Below, piece by piece: positions 50,948 to 61,440 of a DNA stretch of 64,000 bases. The first letter of the stretch is position 1, and each line of letters starts with the position of its first letter. The position numbers were made by a program, and so were the translations under genes. Under the pieces are notes generated by a model. That model saw nothing but the letters and a program-made list of their open reading frames with translations, made no database searches and was not told where the DNA came from. The stretch comes from Olleya sp. Hel_I_94 (GTDB taxonomy: Bacteria; Bacteroidota; Bacteroidia; Flavobacteriales; Flavobacteriaceae), in assembly GCF_007827365.1 (NCBI RefSeq), contig NZ_VISI01000002.1, forward strand, positions 2,795,001-2,859,000, read 5' to 3'.

Positions 50948-52303
50948 ATGTCAAACGACATTAAGATTAAAAAAGGTCTGGATATTAAATTAGTCGGAGC
51001 AGCCGAAAAGGTTACCGAAAACGCTATTGTTAGCAATTATTATTCAATTAGACCTGAAGATTTTCATCAAGTTACACCAAAATTAATGGCTAAAGAAGGC
51101 GATAAAGTAAAGGCAGGTCAACCTGTTTTTTACGATAAGTCTAATGAAGCTGTAAAATTTGTATCTCCTGTTTCAGGACAGATTATTGAGGTAGCTCGTG
51201 GTGAAAAAAGAAAAATACTTTCAGTAAAAATTCAAGCAGACAAGGAACAAGAGTTTCAGGATTATGGTAAGCTAGATTTAAATTCAGCTAATGCTGAAGC
51301 TATTAAATCGCGTTTATTAGAGTCAGGATGTTGGGCTTTTGTAAAACAACGTCCATATGATGTTATTGCAAATCCTGCAAACATGCCTAAAGCTATATTT
51401 ATATCAGCTTACGCAAGTGCACCTTTAGTCGCAGATTTAGATTACGTCCTACAAGGGAAGGAGGCTGAGCTGCAAGCTGCTGTTACTGCTTTAAGTAAAT
51501 TAACTAATGGTAAAGTACATGTAAGTGTTGCAAAAAATGGTAATTCGCCATTAGCAGGACTTTCAGATATAACTTTGCATAAGGTGTCTGGTCCGCATCC
51601 ATCAGGAAATGTTGGAACCCAGATTAACAAAATAGATCCCGTTAATAAAGGTGAGGTTGTTTGGACGGTTAATGCTCAGGACCTTGTTATAATTGGTGAA
51701 TTATTGTTAACAGGACGCTTTAATGCAGAACGTATTGTTGCTTTAGTAGGTTCTTCAGTTAAAAAACCACGTTATTTCAAAACTAAATTAGGAAGCGAAA
51801 TCGCAACTATGGTTTATGACAATGGTGTGGGTAAAAACGGTAACGATCGTATCATTTCTGGAAATGTATTAACAGGAAAACAAGTTAAACCAGATGGGAA
51901 TTTAGATTATTATAGTAATACAATTTCTGTAATCCCTGAAGGTGATGATTATGAGTTTTTTGGATGGAACAAACCAGTTTTTAATAAAGTTTCTACTTCT
52001 AGAGCTTTAACTTTTTCATGGTTAACACCAAATAAAAAGTTTGACTTAAATACTAATACTAACGGAGAGCATAGAGCTTTTGTTATTACTGGTAGTTATG
52101 AAGAAGTATTTCCTTTAGACATCTTTCCAATGCAAATATTAAAAGCTTGTATGTACAAAGATTTAGACGAAATGGAAGCTTTAGGTATGTATGAAGTAGC
52201 ACCAGAAGATTTTGCTTTAACAGAATTTGTATGTGTGTCAAAACAACCACACCAAAAGATAATTAGAGAAGGTTTAGACTTAATGCTTAAAGAAATAGGA
52301 TAA
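50948..52303 (+). CDS. nqrA: Na+-translocating NADH:quinone oxidoreductase subunit A
   Basis: The peripheral subunit that interacts with quinone. 451 aa, beginning MSNDIKIKKGLDIKLVGAAE, with the barrel-sandwich region (EGDKVKAGQPVFYDKSN) and the PHPSGNVGTQINKIDPV motif. First of six genes in canonical order nqrABCDEF; stop and next start overlap by one base (TAATG). Confidence 0.95.
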   Translation: MSNDIKIKKGLDIKLVGAAEKVTENAIVSNYYSIRPEDFHQVTPKLMAKEGDKVKAGQPVFYDKSNEAVKFVSPVSGQIIEVARGEKRKILSVKIQADKEQEFQDYGKLDLNSANAEAIKSRLLESGCWAFVKQRPYDVIANPANMPKAIFISAYASAPLVADLDYVLQGKEAELQAAVTALSKLTNGKVHVSVAKNGNSPLAGLSDITLHKVSGPHPSGNVGTQINKIDPVNKGEVVWTVNAQDLVIIGELLLTGRFNAERIVALVGSSVKKPRYFKTKLGSEIATMVYDNGVGKNGNDRIISGNVLTGKQVKPDGNLDYYSNTISVIPEGDDYEFFGWNKPVFNKVSTSRALTFSWLTPNKKFDLNTNTNGEHRAFVITGSYEEVFPLDIFPMQILKACMYKDLDEMEALGMYEVAPEDFALTEFVCVSKQPHQKIIREGLDLMLKEIG

Positions 52304-53517
52304 TGGGCTTAAAAAGTAATTTACATAATTTAAAAGAAAAGTATAAAGGGACCAAGATGGCTCCTGCGTTTAACGCAATTCATACTTTTTTATACTTGCC
52401 AAATGAAACCACTCATGGTGGAACGCACATTAAGGCAGCAGATGATTTAAAACGTACAATGAATATTGTAATCATGGCATTAATACCATGTTTAATATTT
52501 GGTATTTTTAATGCAGGTTACCAACATTATGCAGCTATTGATGCAGCAGCAGGTATAACTAGAGAAGCGTCATTATTTGCAAACTTTATTACTTGGGATA
52601 ACTTTGTAGTTGGAGCTTGGACAGTATTACCATTGGTAATTGTATCTTATGGAGTTGGTCTTATTGTAGAATTTATTTTTGCAGTAATTAAAGGTCACGA
52701 AGTAGAAGAAGGTTACTTAGTAACAGGTATGTTAGTGCCATTAATAGTGCCAGTTGATATTCCATTATGGATGTTATCTGTAGCAGTAATTTTTGGTGTA
52801 GTCATAGGTAAAGAAGTTTTTGGAGGTACAGGAATGAATATCCTAAACCCAGCATTAACCATTCGTGCTTTCTTGTTTTTTGCATATCCAACATGGATGT
52901 CAGGAGATAAAGTTTGGGTACATGAAGCGGTTGAGCGTGCAGGAACTGCAGATGCAATATCAGGAGAAACATTACTTGGTGCTTATGCACAAAATAGTAG
53001 TCTTGCAGGTATTGATTATATGGATATGTTTTTTGGATTTATTCCAGGATCAGTTGGAGAAACCTCTAAGTTATTAATCATCATTGGAGCTCTATTTTTA
53101 ATCTTTACTAAGGTTGGAAGTTGGAGAATTATTGTCTCTACTTTAATAGGAGCTTTAACAATGGGGTTAATATTTAACGGAGTTGTTTCTGCTGAGTGGA
53201 TTGGAGAATCTAGTAAATTTTACGGATTAATGAATGTACCGTTCTGGCAACATTTAATTATTGGTAGTATTTTATTTGGTGCTGTTTATATGGCAACGGA
53301 TCCAGTAACTGCCTCTCAAACAAATAAAGGTAAATGGATTTATGGATTTTTAATTGGTTTCATTTCAATAATGATCCGTGTATTTAATCCAGCGTATCCA
53401 GAAGGTGTTTTCTTAGCTATTCTATTAATGAATGTCTTTGCACCAACTATTGACCATTACGTAATACAAGGAAACGTAAAACGCAGAAAGAAACGTTTAA
53501 AAGTTAAAACAGCATAA
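52303..53517 (+). CDS. nqrB: Na+-NQR subunit B
   Basis: A 404-aa membrane subunit with about ten hydrophobic helices that binds covalent FMN and riboflavin. The FMN-carrying Thr is in DAISGETLLG (T223, S-G-x-T motif recognised by ApbE). The conserved GGTGMNILNPALTIRAFLFFAYP segment is clear. Confidence 0.95.
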   Translation: MGLKSNLHNLKEKYKGTKMAPAFNAIHTFLYLPNETTHGGTHIKAADDLKRTMNIVIMALIPCLIFGIFNAGYQHYAAIDAAAGITREASLFANFITWDNFVVGAWTVLPLVIVSYGVGLIVEFIFAVIKGHEVEEGYLVTGMLVPLIVPVDIPLWMLSVAVIFGVVIGKEVFGGTGMNILNPALTIRAFLFFAYPTWMSGDKVWVHEAVERAGTADAISGETLLGAYAQNSSLAGIDYMDMFFGFIPGSVGETSKLLIIIGALFLIFTKVGSWRIIVSTLIGALTMGLIFNGVVSAEWIGESSKFYGLMNVPFWQHLIIGSILFGAVYMATDPVTASQTNKGKWIYGFLIGFISIMIRVFNPAYPEGVFLAILLMNVFAPTIDHYVIQGNVKRRKKRLKVKTA

Positions 53518-53519
53518 TC

Positions 53520-54314
53520 ATGGCAATGAACACAGATAAAAATTCATACACCTTAATATTTGCAATTGTAATGGTACTAGTTGTAGGATCATTATTAGCG
53601 TTTACAGCATCTACTTTAAAACCAACAATTGTAGAGCAAGAACGTATGGAAAAGCAACAGAATATTCTGTATGCAATGGGTGTAAATGGTAATGAAGGGA
53701 CAGGAGATATAACTTTTGTTTCAAAAGAATTAGTAGATAATGGTTCTGGTAAAAAATCACCAAAAGTATCAGTAGAATTCGCAAAATATATCACAAAGCA
53801 ACTAGTTATAGAAAACGGAGTTGCTAAAGAAGATAAACAAGCCTATTTAATTGATGTTAAAAAGGAACAAGCAAAAGCTAAAAACGGAGGAACAAGACGT
53901 TTACCTTTATTTATAGGGGAAAAAGATGGTAAAACATTTTACATCGCACCAATAAGAGGTAAAGGACTTTGGGATGCTATTTGGGGTTATGTTGCTTTAG
54001 ATGAAAACATGGTTGTTCAAGGTACATTTTTTGATCACAAAGGAGAAACACCAGGTTTAGGAGCTAATATTAAGCAACGTTACTTTATGGATGATTTTTA
54101 TGGCGAAAAATTACTAACTGACGCAGGTGTCTTTAAAGGTATTACGGTTGCAAAAGGTAATAATGATCCAAAAAACGAAATTAAAGACGATTACGAAGTT
54201 GATGCATTAGCAGGAGCAACTATCACAGGAGATGGTGTAACAGCAATGATTAAAAAAGATTTAAAGTTATACCAACCGTATTTCGAGAACTTAAAAAAAC
54301 TAGCTAGCAATTAA
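53520..54314 (+). CDS. nqrC: Na+-NQR subunit C
   Basis: A 264-aa subunit with one N-terminal transmembrane helix (about 11-30) and a periplasmic FMN-binding domain. The ApbE target motif DALAGATITG gives T234 as the flavinylated residue. GETPGLGANI is the other family hallmark. Confidence 0.95.
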   Translation: MAMNTDKNSYTLIFAIVMVLVVGSLLAFTASTLKPTIVEQERMEKQQNILYAMGVNGNEGTGDITFVSKELVDNGSGKKSPKVSVEFAKYITKQLVIENGVAKEDKQAYLIDVKKEQAKAKNGGTRRLPLFIGEKDGKTFYIAPIRGKGLWDAIWGYVALDENMVVQGTFFDHKGETPGLGANIKQRYFMDDFYGEKLLTDAGVFKGITVAKGNNDPKNEIKDDYEVDALAGATITGDGVTAMIKKDLKLYQPYFENLKKLASN

Positions 54315-54316
54315 TT

Positions 54317-54961
54317 ATGGGACTACTTTCAAAAAAAGACGCAAAGTTAATAACAGATCCTTTAGCGGATAATAACCCTATTACTATCCAAGTATTAGGT
54401 ATTTGTTCTGCTTTAGCTATTACCGCAGAGTTAAAAGCGTCGTTGGTAATGGGTATTGCTGTAATGTTTGTATTAGGAATAGGTAACGTGGTAATATCAT
54501 TAATGCGTAACATAATTCCTTCTAAAATCAGAATTATTGTACAACTTATTGTAGTTGCTTCATTAGTAATTATTGTAGATCAAGTGTTAAAAGCGTTTGC
54601 TTACGAACTAAGTAAAACACTTTCAGTATTTATTGGGTTAATTATTACTAACTGTATTATTATGGGACGTTTTGAAGCTTTTGCTTTAGCTAACAAACCT
54701 TGGAGGTCTTTTCTTGACGGAATTGGAAACTCTTTAGGTTATGCAGTCATCTTAATAATTGTTGGTTTTTTTAGAGAACTTTTAGGGTCTGGTACACTTT
54801 TCGGAATACCAGTATTAGGTGATCCAATCGAAAAAACAGGAGTGTACGCATTTGGTTACGAAAACAACGGATTTATGTTAATGCCTCCAATGGCATTAAT
54901 AATTGTTGGACTTATCATTTGGGTACAACGTAGTAGAAACAAAGCATTAATCGAAGACTAA
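54317..54961 (+). CDS. nqrD: Na+-NQR subunit D
   Basis: A 214-aa integral membrane subunit, six helices, with NPITIQVLGICSALAIT, a family motif that carries the Cys thought to ligate iron between NqrD and NqrE, and ITNCIIMGRFEAFA. Homologous to RnfE. Confidence 0.95.
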   Translation: MGLLSKKDAKLITDPLADNNPITIQVLGICSALAITAELKASLVMGIAVMFVLGIGNVVISLMRNIIPSKIRIIVQLIVVASLVIIVDQVLKAFAYELSKTLSVFIGLIITNCIIMGRFEAFALANKPWRSFLDGIGNSLGYAVILIIVGFFRELLGSGTLFGIPVLGDPIEKTGVYAFGYENNGFMLMPPMALIIVGLIIWVQRSRNKALIED

Positions 54962-54968
54962 AAATATT

Positions 54969-55682
54969 ATGGAACATTTAGAATTATTTTTCAAGTCGAT
55001 TTTTATAGACAACATGGTATTTGCAGTATTCTTAGGAATGTGTTCTTACCTAGCAGTATCTAAAAAAGTAGCAACAGCTGTTGGATTAGGTGCAGCAGTA
55101 ATATTTGTATTAGCTATTACTGTACCGCTTAACTGGTTATTGGATCAGTACATTTTACAACCTGGAGCATTAACTTGGTTAGGTGCAGAATATGCAGATT
55201 ACGATTTAAGTTTCTTATCATTTATCATGTTTATTGCAACTATTGCAACAATGGTACAATTGGTAGAAATAGTGGTAGAAAAGTTTTCACCATCATTATA
55301 TAACTCTTTAGGTATTTTCTTACCTCTTATTGCAGTAAACTGTGCCATCTTAGGTGGATCATTATTTATGCAGTCAAGAGAAATCGAAACTTTAGGTTTA
55401 GCATTTAATTATGGTATATCTTCAGGTATTGGATGGTTTTTAGCTATTCTTGCAATTGCAGCAATTAGAGAAAAGATTAGATACAGTAATGTACCTGCAC
55501 CATTAAGAGGATTAGGTATCACATTTATCATTACAGGATTAATGGGAATTGGTTTCTTGAGTTTTGGAGGTATGTTAACTGGAGGAGATGAAGAAGCACC
55601 TAAAAAAGAAAAGACAGTTAAAGTAGATACTAAAACTGTTGAGTCAAAAGAATTAGCTAACAATACTAAAATAGTAGAGTAA
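54969..55682 (+). CDS. nqrE: Na+-NQR subunit E
   Basis: Integral membrane subunit, six helices, sequence [18 protein letters not shown] with the iron-ligand Cys and [12 protein letters not shown]. At 237 aa it is about 35 residues longer than proteobacterial NqrE; the extra C-terminal tail ([16 protein letters not shown]..) is charged and soluble. Confidence 0.94.
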   Translation: MEHLELFFKSIFIDNMVFAVFLGMCSYLAVSKKVATAVGLGAAVIFVLAITVPLNWLLDQYILQPGALTWLGAEYADYDLSFLSFIMFIATIATMVQLVEIVVEKFSPSLYNSLGIFLPLIAVNCAILGGSLFMQSREIETLGLAFNYGISSGIGWFLAILAIAAIREKIRYSNVPAPLRGLGITFIITGLMGIGFLSFGGMLTGGDEEAPKKEKTVKVDTKTVESKELANNTKIVE

Positions 55683-55683
55683 C

Positions 55684-56997
55684 ATGATTTTAGCAGCAGG
55701 AACATTAGGGACAGTATTAGCAACCGTAGCAGCATTTTTACTAATTACATTAGTATTAGTAAGTTTACTGTTGTTTGTTAAACAAAAATTATCGCCATCT
55801 GGTCCAGTAAAGATTTTAATAAATGGCGAACGCGAAATAGAAGTATCTTCAGGAGGTACTTTACTATCAACATTAGGAAACAATAAAATTTTCTTACCAT
55901 CAGCTTGTGGTGGTGGTGGAACTTGTATTCAATGTGAATGTCACGTTTTATCTGGTGGAGGTGAAGCTTTGCCTACAGAAACACCTCACTTCTCAAGAAA
56001 AGAACTAGCACATGGTGCACGTCTATCTTGTCAAGTAAAGGTTAAACAAGACATGGAAATTACCATTCCAGAAGAAGTATTTGGGATTAAAAAATGGGAA
56101 GCAACTGTTGTATCTAACTACAACGTAGCGACTTTTATTAAAGAGTTTGTAGTGGAGATCCCTGAGGATATGAACTACAAAGCAGGTGGATATATTCAAA
56201 TTGAAATTCCAAATTGTACAGTTAATTATTCAGACATGGATATCACTGCACATCCAGAAGATCACCCAGGAGAGCCAAATAAGTTTGAAGCAGATTGGGA
56301 TAAATTTGGTTTAAGACCGTTAGTGATGAAAAATGACGAGTTAGTTGAAAGAGCTTACTCTATGGCTTCTTACCCTGCCGAAGGAAGAAAAATTATGCTT
56401 AATGTACGTGTTGCAACACCTCCTTTTGATCGTGCTAAAGGTGGCTGGATGGATGTAAATCCAGGAGTAGCATCGTCTTATATCTTTAACCAAAAAGTTG
56501 GAGATAAAGTAACAATTTCTGGACCTTACGGTGAATTCTTTATCAACGAGTCTGAAGCAGAAATGCTTTATGTAGGAGGTGGAGCTGGTATGGCACCAAT
56601 GCGTTCTCATTTATATGAATTATTTAGAACTATCAAAACTGGTCGTAAAGTAACGTATTGGTATGGTGGACGTTCTAAAGCAGAATTATTCTACATTCAC
56701 TATTTTAGAGCTTTAGAAAAAGATTTCCCGAACTTTAAGTTCTTTATTGCTTTATCAGACCCAACGGAAGCTGATAATTGGAAATTGAAATCAGATATTA
56801 ATGATGAGTCAGGTGATGGATTTGTTGGATTTATTCACCAAGTGGTAATTGACCAATATTTATCTAAGCATGATGCTCCGGAAGATATAGAGTTATATTT
56901 CTGTGGACCACCATTAATGAATCAAGCAGTACAAAAAATGGGAGAAGATTTTGGTATCGATGATGAAAACATCAGATTTGATGATTTTGGAGGCTAA
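55684..56997 (+). CDS. nqrF: Na+-NQR subunit F (NADH dehydrogenase)
   Basis: The NADH-oxidising subunit: N-terminal helix (3-32), 2Fe-2S domain with C75, C81, C84 and C116 ([12 protein letters not shown] .. LSCQV), and an FAD/NADH ferredoxin-reductase domain ([35 protein letters not shown]). 437 aa. A terminator at 57026 ends the operon. Confidence 0.95.
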   Translation: MILAAGTLGTVLATVAAFLLITLVLVSLLLFVKQKLSPSGPVKILINGEREIEVSSGGTLLSTLGNNKIFLPSACGGGGTCIQCECHVLSGGGEALPTETPHFSRKELAHGARLSCQVKVKQDMEITIPEEVFGIKKWEATVVSNYNVATFIKEFVVEIPEDMNYKAGGYIQIEIPNCTVNYSDMDITAHPEDHPGEPNKFEADWDKFGLRPLVMKNDELVERAYSMASYPAEGRKIMLNVRVATPPFDRAKGGWMDVNPGVASSYIFNQKVGDKVTISGPYGEFFINESEAEMLYVGGGAGMAPMRSHLYELFRTIKTGRKVTYWYGGRSKAELFYIHYFRALEKDFPNFKFFIALSDPTEADNWKLKSDINDESGDGFVGFIHQVVIDQYLSKHDAPEDIELYFCGPPLMNQAVQKMGEDFGIDDENIRFDDFGG

Positions 56998-57025
56998 AAT
57001 GCTCAACTTCTAATTATTATATTAT

Positions 57026-57059
57026 AAAGCCAGAACTTAACAGTTCTGGCTTTTTTTTT
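57026..57059 (+). terminator. Intrinsic terminator of the nqr operon
   Basis: AAAGCCAGAACT (57026-57037) pairs with AGTTCTGGCTTT (57042-57053), then a T run. Confidence 0.88.
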
Positions 57060-57156
57060 GGTATACCAAAATAGTGTGTTAAAGTTTCGTATTTTTTTTA
57101 TTATGTTCCGTAAATTCGGCAAAAAGTAACATTTTAACGTTTATTAAAACATCAAT

Positions 57157-60027
57157 ATGAATAAAATTACACTTAAAGGTTTATTTTCCTTTTTATTTTT
57201 GAGTGCTAGTGTTTCCGCAGTAGCGCAAATTCAAAGTAGTAATTCTAGTTTAAATTCAAACCTTCAAATTAATGGAGGTCCTTTTGAATTAACAGAAGCT
57301 ACTAAACAGTCTATCGAAGTCACTGGTTATGCTAAATGTTTAACTGATGAAAACGAACTTTTACTTCAACAAAAACATCCAAATAGAGCAAATGATGCTC
57401 AATTTGAAGAATGGTTAGCGCCAAAGTTGTCTCAAATTCAAGCAGACAGAGCAAGTGGTAGAAGCCAGCAAGTAGTATATAATATACCTGTAATTATCCA
57501 CGTTGTTCACGATGGTGATGCTTTGGGTACAGGAGAAAATATTACAGATGCACAAGCGTTATCTCAAATTCAGGTAATGAATGAGGATTATAGAAGATTA
57601 GCTGGTACACCAGGAGGTGTAAATAGTACTGGAGCAGCTGTTGATGTTGAGATAAATTTTTGTATTGCGCAACAAGATGAAAGTGGTAATCCAACAACTG
57701 GAGTAGTTAGACACGTAATAACACCATACAGTAATAACCAAACGCCATCTAATACTGGAGATTGGGAAATTAGATCTGATGTGGAAACTATGAAAACAAA
57801 TACACAGTGGGATCCAACAATGTATTTAAATATGTGGACTATACGACCAGGTGGAAATGCTTTGGATGATAATGTTAATCCTGGTTTAGGAGGTTTGTTA
57901 GGATACGCACAGTTTCCTAGTAATTCTGGTTTAATCGGATTGAGTGCAAGTGGAGGAGCAGCTAACACAGATGGTGTAGTTGCAGCTTTTGACTCAATGG
58001 GTACATTAGCTGAAGATGATGGTACATTTATGCTTAACCCAACGTATAATTTAGGTAGAACAATGACGCATGAAGTTGGGCACTGGTTAGGTTTACGTCA
58101 TATTTGGGGAGATAATTCTAACTGTGTTGGAGGTAGTACAGCAGGAGATTTTTGTGCAGATACACCAGATTCTAATCAGCCTAATTACTCTTGTGTAACA
58201 GTGGATAATTGTGTTAGTGATGGTTTAGGAAATGACCAAGTACAAAACTATATGGATTATACACCAGATGCGTGTATGGATACTTTTACACAAAATCAAA
58301 AAGATAGAATTGTTGCTGTTATGCAGTCTAGTCCTAGACGTATGGAATTAAATGCATCTAATGTATGTAATCCTTCTCAACCAACTATTAGTTTTACTAC
58401 AACAGCACCAACGTCAACATTAGAAGGTAGCGATTGTGATTTTGTAGATTATAATTTTGATTTAAATATATCTGAAGGTGGTGATGCTACAGCTACTGCT
58501 ACATTAGTTGCTACAGGTACAGCAGTTGAAGGCGAAGATTTTGAATTAGTAAACAACTCGGTTGTTTTTGCAACAGGAGCAACTACTGCAACAGGAAGTA
58601 ATGTAATTACTTTAAGAGTTTATAATGATAGTTTTGTAGAAGCTGATGAAACAGTTATACTTAATTTAAACGTTACTACTACAGGAAGTACATTGGCTTC
58701 TGCAGCGACTCATCAATTAACAATTTTAAATGATGATGCAGCAGCAGCATTAACAACTACGGTTAATGTGTATACTAATAATTTTGATGATGGTACTGGT
58801 TTAGGAGTGTATGATAGAGATGGTGATGGTAACGCATGGTATGCAGGTGTTGGTGGCTTAGATGGTTTTGGAGATATTGTTGGAGATACTGCTCTTTCTG
58901 AGTCTAATGGAACACTTTTAGGTACAGGAACTGGTGGATATACTCCGGACCAATATTTAGTGTCTGCAGCATTTACTATTCCAGCTAGTGCAACTGATGT
59001 TGCTGTATCTTATGTTGTTGGATCTTATAATACAAGTGGTGTCTATCAAGAACATTACTCTGTGTATTATACTACTATTAGTGCTCCAACAGCATATGCT
59101 GATTTAGAGGAGTTTGTATTAGAAAATGACAGAATAGTTCCAGCTACAGGAACAGAAATTAGAACACATGATTTAACACCTTATGCAGGGACGACAGGAC
59201 AAATTGTAATCAGACACCATAACACACCTGGTGATGGTTTATTATTATTTGATACATTAAGTGTAGATGCTACCACAGGGACTTCTATCCAAACAGTAGA
59301 GAATTCTTCAACTTTAGATCAGTTAAGCTTATCAACTTCAGGAACAGTAACATCTAGTGATGCTGTAAGTTCTGATTTAATGTTGGATATTACTAATAAT
59401 GGAATTGAAGATTTTGGCTGTTTAGATGTATTTGTATCTAGAGCAGGTAATAGTGCACAAAGTTATAATGGTAATACTACACCAAACTTTTTTGCAGATA
59501 AAACGTTTACTATTACACCAACAAATGTTTTAACAAGTACTGATGCAGTAATTGAGTTTTACTTTACTAGTGCAGAAATAGCTGGATGGGAAGCTGCTAC
59601 AGGACAGACAACATCATCTTTAAGTATTATTAGAGAGCATGGAACAGAAGTAGAAGTTGTACCAGCAGCAGTAACAGCTTTTGGATCAGAATTTATTGTG
59701 TCTGGAACATTTACAACAGGAATTGATGGAACATTCTATTTTGGTGTACCTCAAGCTAGTTTATCTACTGCGGAGTTTGCTTTTGATCAATTTAGTGTTT
59801 ATCCAAACCCAACTTCTGGAGCGATTACTTTATCAATAAGTACTAGTGAAGATGTAACGCTTACAGTGTATGATATTAGAGGACGTCAGATATTAAACGA
59901 CAAGTATACTAACACAGGATCTTTATTTAATAAGACAGTAAATTTAAATGCTAAAGCAACAGGAATTTATATTCTTAAAGTTGAAGCAGGTAATAAATCT
60001 GTATTTAAAAAGATTATTGTAAAGTAA
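57157..60027 (+). CDS. Secreted M43 (pappalysin-like) metalloprotease with T9SS sorting domain
   Basis: A 956-aa secreted protease. Signal peptide to about A23; propeptide-like region to about 105; M43 catalytic domain about 108-395 with HEVGHWLGLRH (H305, E306, H309, H315) and the Met-turn NYMDYTPDACM; a Calx-beta domain about 440-535 (GEDFELVNNSVVFATG .. ADETVILNLNV); a jelly-roll-like region about 545-700; further beta-sandwich sequence; and a T9SS type A domain about 885-956 (FSVYPNPTSGAITLSI .. GIYILKVEAGNKSVFKKI). Likely an extracellular protein degrader. Confidence 0.9.
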   Translation: MNKITLKGLFSFLFLSASVSAVAQIQSSNSSLNSNLQINGGPFELTEATKQSIEVTGYAKCLTDENELLLQQKHPNRANDAQFEEWLAPKLSQIQADRASGRSQQVVYNIPVIIHVVHDGDALGTGENITDAQALSQIQVMNEDYRRLAGTPGGVNSTGAAVDVEINFCIAQQDESGNPTTGVVRHVITPYSNNQTPSNTGDWEIRSDVETMKTNTQWDPTMYLNMWTIRPGGNALDDNVNPGLGGLLGYAQFPSNSGLIGLSASGGAANTDGVVAAFDSMGTLAEDDGTFMLNPTYNLGRTMTHEVGHWLGLRHIWGDNSNCVGGSTAGDFCADTPDSNQPNYSCVTVDNCVSDGLGNDQVQNYMDYTPDACMDTFTQNQKDRIVAVMQSSPRRMELNASNVCNPSQPTISFTTTAPTSTLEGSDCDFVDYNFDLNISEGGDATATATLVATGTAVEGEDFELVNNSVVFATGATTATGSNVITLRVYNDSFVEADETVILNLNVTTTGSTLASAATHQLTILNDDAAAALTTTVNVYTNNFDDGTGLGVYDRDGDGNAWYAGVGGLDGFGDIVGDTALSESNGTLLGTGTGGYTPDQYLVSAAFTIPASATDVAVSYVVGSYNTSGVYQEHYSVYYTTISAPTAYADLEEFVLENDRIVPATGTEIRTHDLTPYAGTTGQIVIRHHNTPGDGLLLFDTLSVDATTGTSIQTVENSSTLDQLSLSTSGTVTSSDAVSSDLMLDITNNGIEDFGCLDVFVSRAGNSAQSYNGNTTPNFFADKTFTITPTNVLTSTDAVIEFYFTSAEIAGWEAATGQTTSSLSIIREHGTEVEVVPAAVTAFGSEFIVSGTFTTGIDGTFYFGVPQASLSTAEFAFDQFSVYPNPTSGAITLSISTSEDVTLTVYDIRGRQILNDKYTNTGSLFNKTVNLNAKATGIYILKVEAGNKSVFKKIIVK

Positions 60028-60046
60028 TTTTAAGATAATTTTAGAT

Positions 60047-60077
60047 AAAAGCCCAATACGAAAGTATTGGGCTTTTT
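60047..60077 (+). terminator. Intrinsic terminator after the protease gene
   Basis: AAAAGCCCAATAC (60047-60059) pairs with GTATTGGGCTTTT (60064-60076). Confidence 0.88.
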
Positions 60078-60091
60078 CGTTTATAAATAGT

Positions 60092-60964
60092 ATGAAAAAA
60101 ATAATTCTTACTCTTTTTATATTTATAACCTTGTTACTTTTAGTCTACAAGCTTAACCCAAAACCTGTTAAGCTGTTTGTAAATAAGTTATCTAAAAGTG
60201 TAATACAATCACGTATTAACAAGGATAGTTTAACTATTGCGTCTAGGGTAAATCCTCCAAAAGGATATAAAAGAGTTGATTATCCATTAGGTAGTTTTCA
60301 AGACTATATTAGAAACTACAAATTAAAAGCTTATGACAGTAAGATTATTAATTATGATAATTCTTTATACTATTGGCAAAAAGGACATGAAGGTATATTA
60401 GATATTAGCGTGCCTAAAAATGGATTACAACAATGTGCAGATGCTTTAATTAGGATAAGAAGTGAATACCTTTGGCAGTCTGACAAAAAGGATAAAATAG
60501 GGTTTAATTTTACTTCTGGACATTATTGCTCATGGTCTGATTATGCTAAAGGATATCGACCAAAAATTACAGGTAATAAGGTTGTATTTAATAAGACTGC
60601 AAGAGTAAACACTAGCAAAGCTAATTTTTATAACTATTTAAATTTAATATATATGTACTCTGGCACCTTATCACTTTTTAACGAGTTAGAGCCAGTAACC
60701 AAAGTAGAAGATTTAAAAATAGGCGACATGCTTATTTTAGGTGGTAGTCCAGGTCATATTGTAATGTTAGCAGATCAAGTTGTTAATGATAAAGGTGAAA
60801 GCTTGTTTTTATTATTTCAAGGTAATACACCTGCACAAAGTGTTCATTTAGTAAAAAACCTTGAGGATGCTTCTATGTCTCCTTGGTATGACTTAAAATT
60901 GGATGCTGTAATTCCAGTGTCTAACTTTACTTTCTATAACTCTAAATTTGCAAGATTTAAGTAA
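60092..60964 (+). CDS. DUF4846 domain protein
   Basis: A 290-aa protein with N-terminal membrane anchor or signal (KKIILTLFIFITLLLLVYKL). The body carries DUF4846 features: RVNPPKGYKRV, SFQDYIRNYKLK, FNFTSGHYCSWSDYAKGYRP and LILGGSPGHIVMLAD. The GHYC and GHIVML Cys/His pair is reminiscent of a papain/NlpC-like fold, but catalytic activity has not been shown to my knowledge. Confidence 0.85.
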   Translation: MKKIILTLFIFITLLLLVYKLNPKPVKLFVNKLSKSVIQSRINKDSLTIASRVNPPKGYKRVDYPLGSFQDYIRNYKLKAYDSKIINYDNSLYYWQKGHEGILDISVPKNGLQQCADALIRIRSEYLWQSDKKDKIGFNFTSGHYCSWSDYAKGYRPKITGNKVVFNKTARVNTSKANFYNYLNLIYMYSGTLSLFNELEPVTKVEDLKIGDMLILGGSPGHIVMLADQVVNDKGESLFLLFQGNTPAQSVHLVKNLEDASMSPWYDLKLDAVIPVSNFTFYNSKFARFK

Positions 60965-61005
60965 TTTGTTAGTCGGCTTTTTTTCCGCGAAAGCGAAATA
61001 AACTT

Positions 61006-61013
61006 TATTTTTG
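61006..61013 (+). promoter_or_regulatory. -7 promoter element of the small gene at 61018
   Basis: TATTTTTG, exact, ending four bases before the ATG; probable leaderless mRNA. Confidence 0.5.
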
Positions 61014-61017
61014 TAAT

Positions 61018-61392
61018 ATGAAAGCACTATCAAAACAAGAGTTACATAATCTAGCCATGAATCATGTAGGTAAAGACCTAGAGAAACGTGGTTTTGAGTT
61101 TATAGCAATTAATAGTCAACTTAAAAGTAATCCGCAATTTGTAGTTATGGATAAAAATAAACAATACTTTTTTGTGGTTGTTCGCGCTGTGCTATTACCT
61201 GATAATGCTAATAATTACGACGTTATTTGGATGGAGTCATTTAAAAAGCACGCCACAGATAATAATTCTAAAATATTATATGCTGGCGTTGGATTGGGTA
61301 ATCCAAAAGGAGAAGACTTGCCTGTTTATTTAAATCAAGAATATTTAATCGAATATAATGGGATTCAATTAATTGAAACCAACTTAAACTAA
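61018..61392 (+). CDS. Small conserved protein upstream of apbE
   Basis: A 124-aa soluble protein, no signal peptide. Segments QELHNLAMNHVGKDLEKRGFEF, QFVVMDKNKQYFFVVVRA and ILYAGVGLGNPKGEDLPVYL suggest a restriction-endonuclease-like alpha/beta fold, but no catalytic motif is certain. In related genomes I recall the name 'Nqr subunit F' for such proteins; that label is not supported by the sequence, which has no FAD, NADH or Fe-S motif. It precedes apbE by 48 bases. Confidence 0.7.
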   Translation: MKALSKQELHNLAMNHVGKDLEKRGFEFIAINSQLKSNPQFVVMDKNKQYFFVVVRAVLLPDNANNYDVIWMESFKKHATDNNSKILYAGVGLGNPKGEDLPVYLNQEYLIEYNGIQLIETNLN

Positions 61393-61440
61393 GACTAAGA
61401 CCTAAAATTAGTAGTCTTTTAAACTTACAGCATAGCCTAT

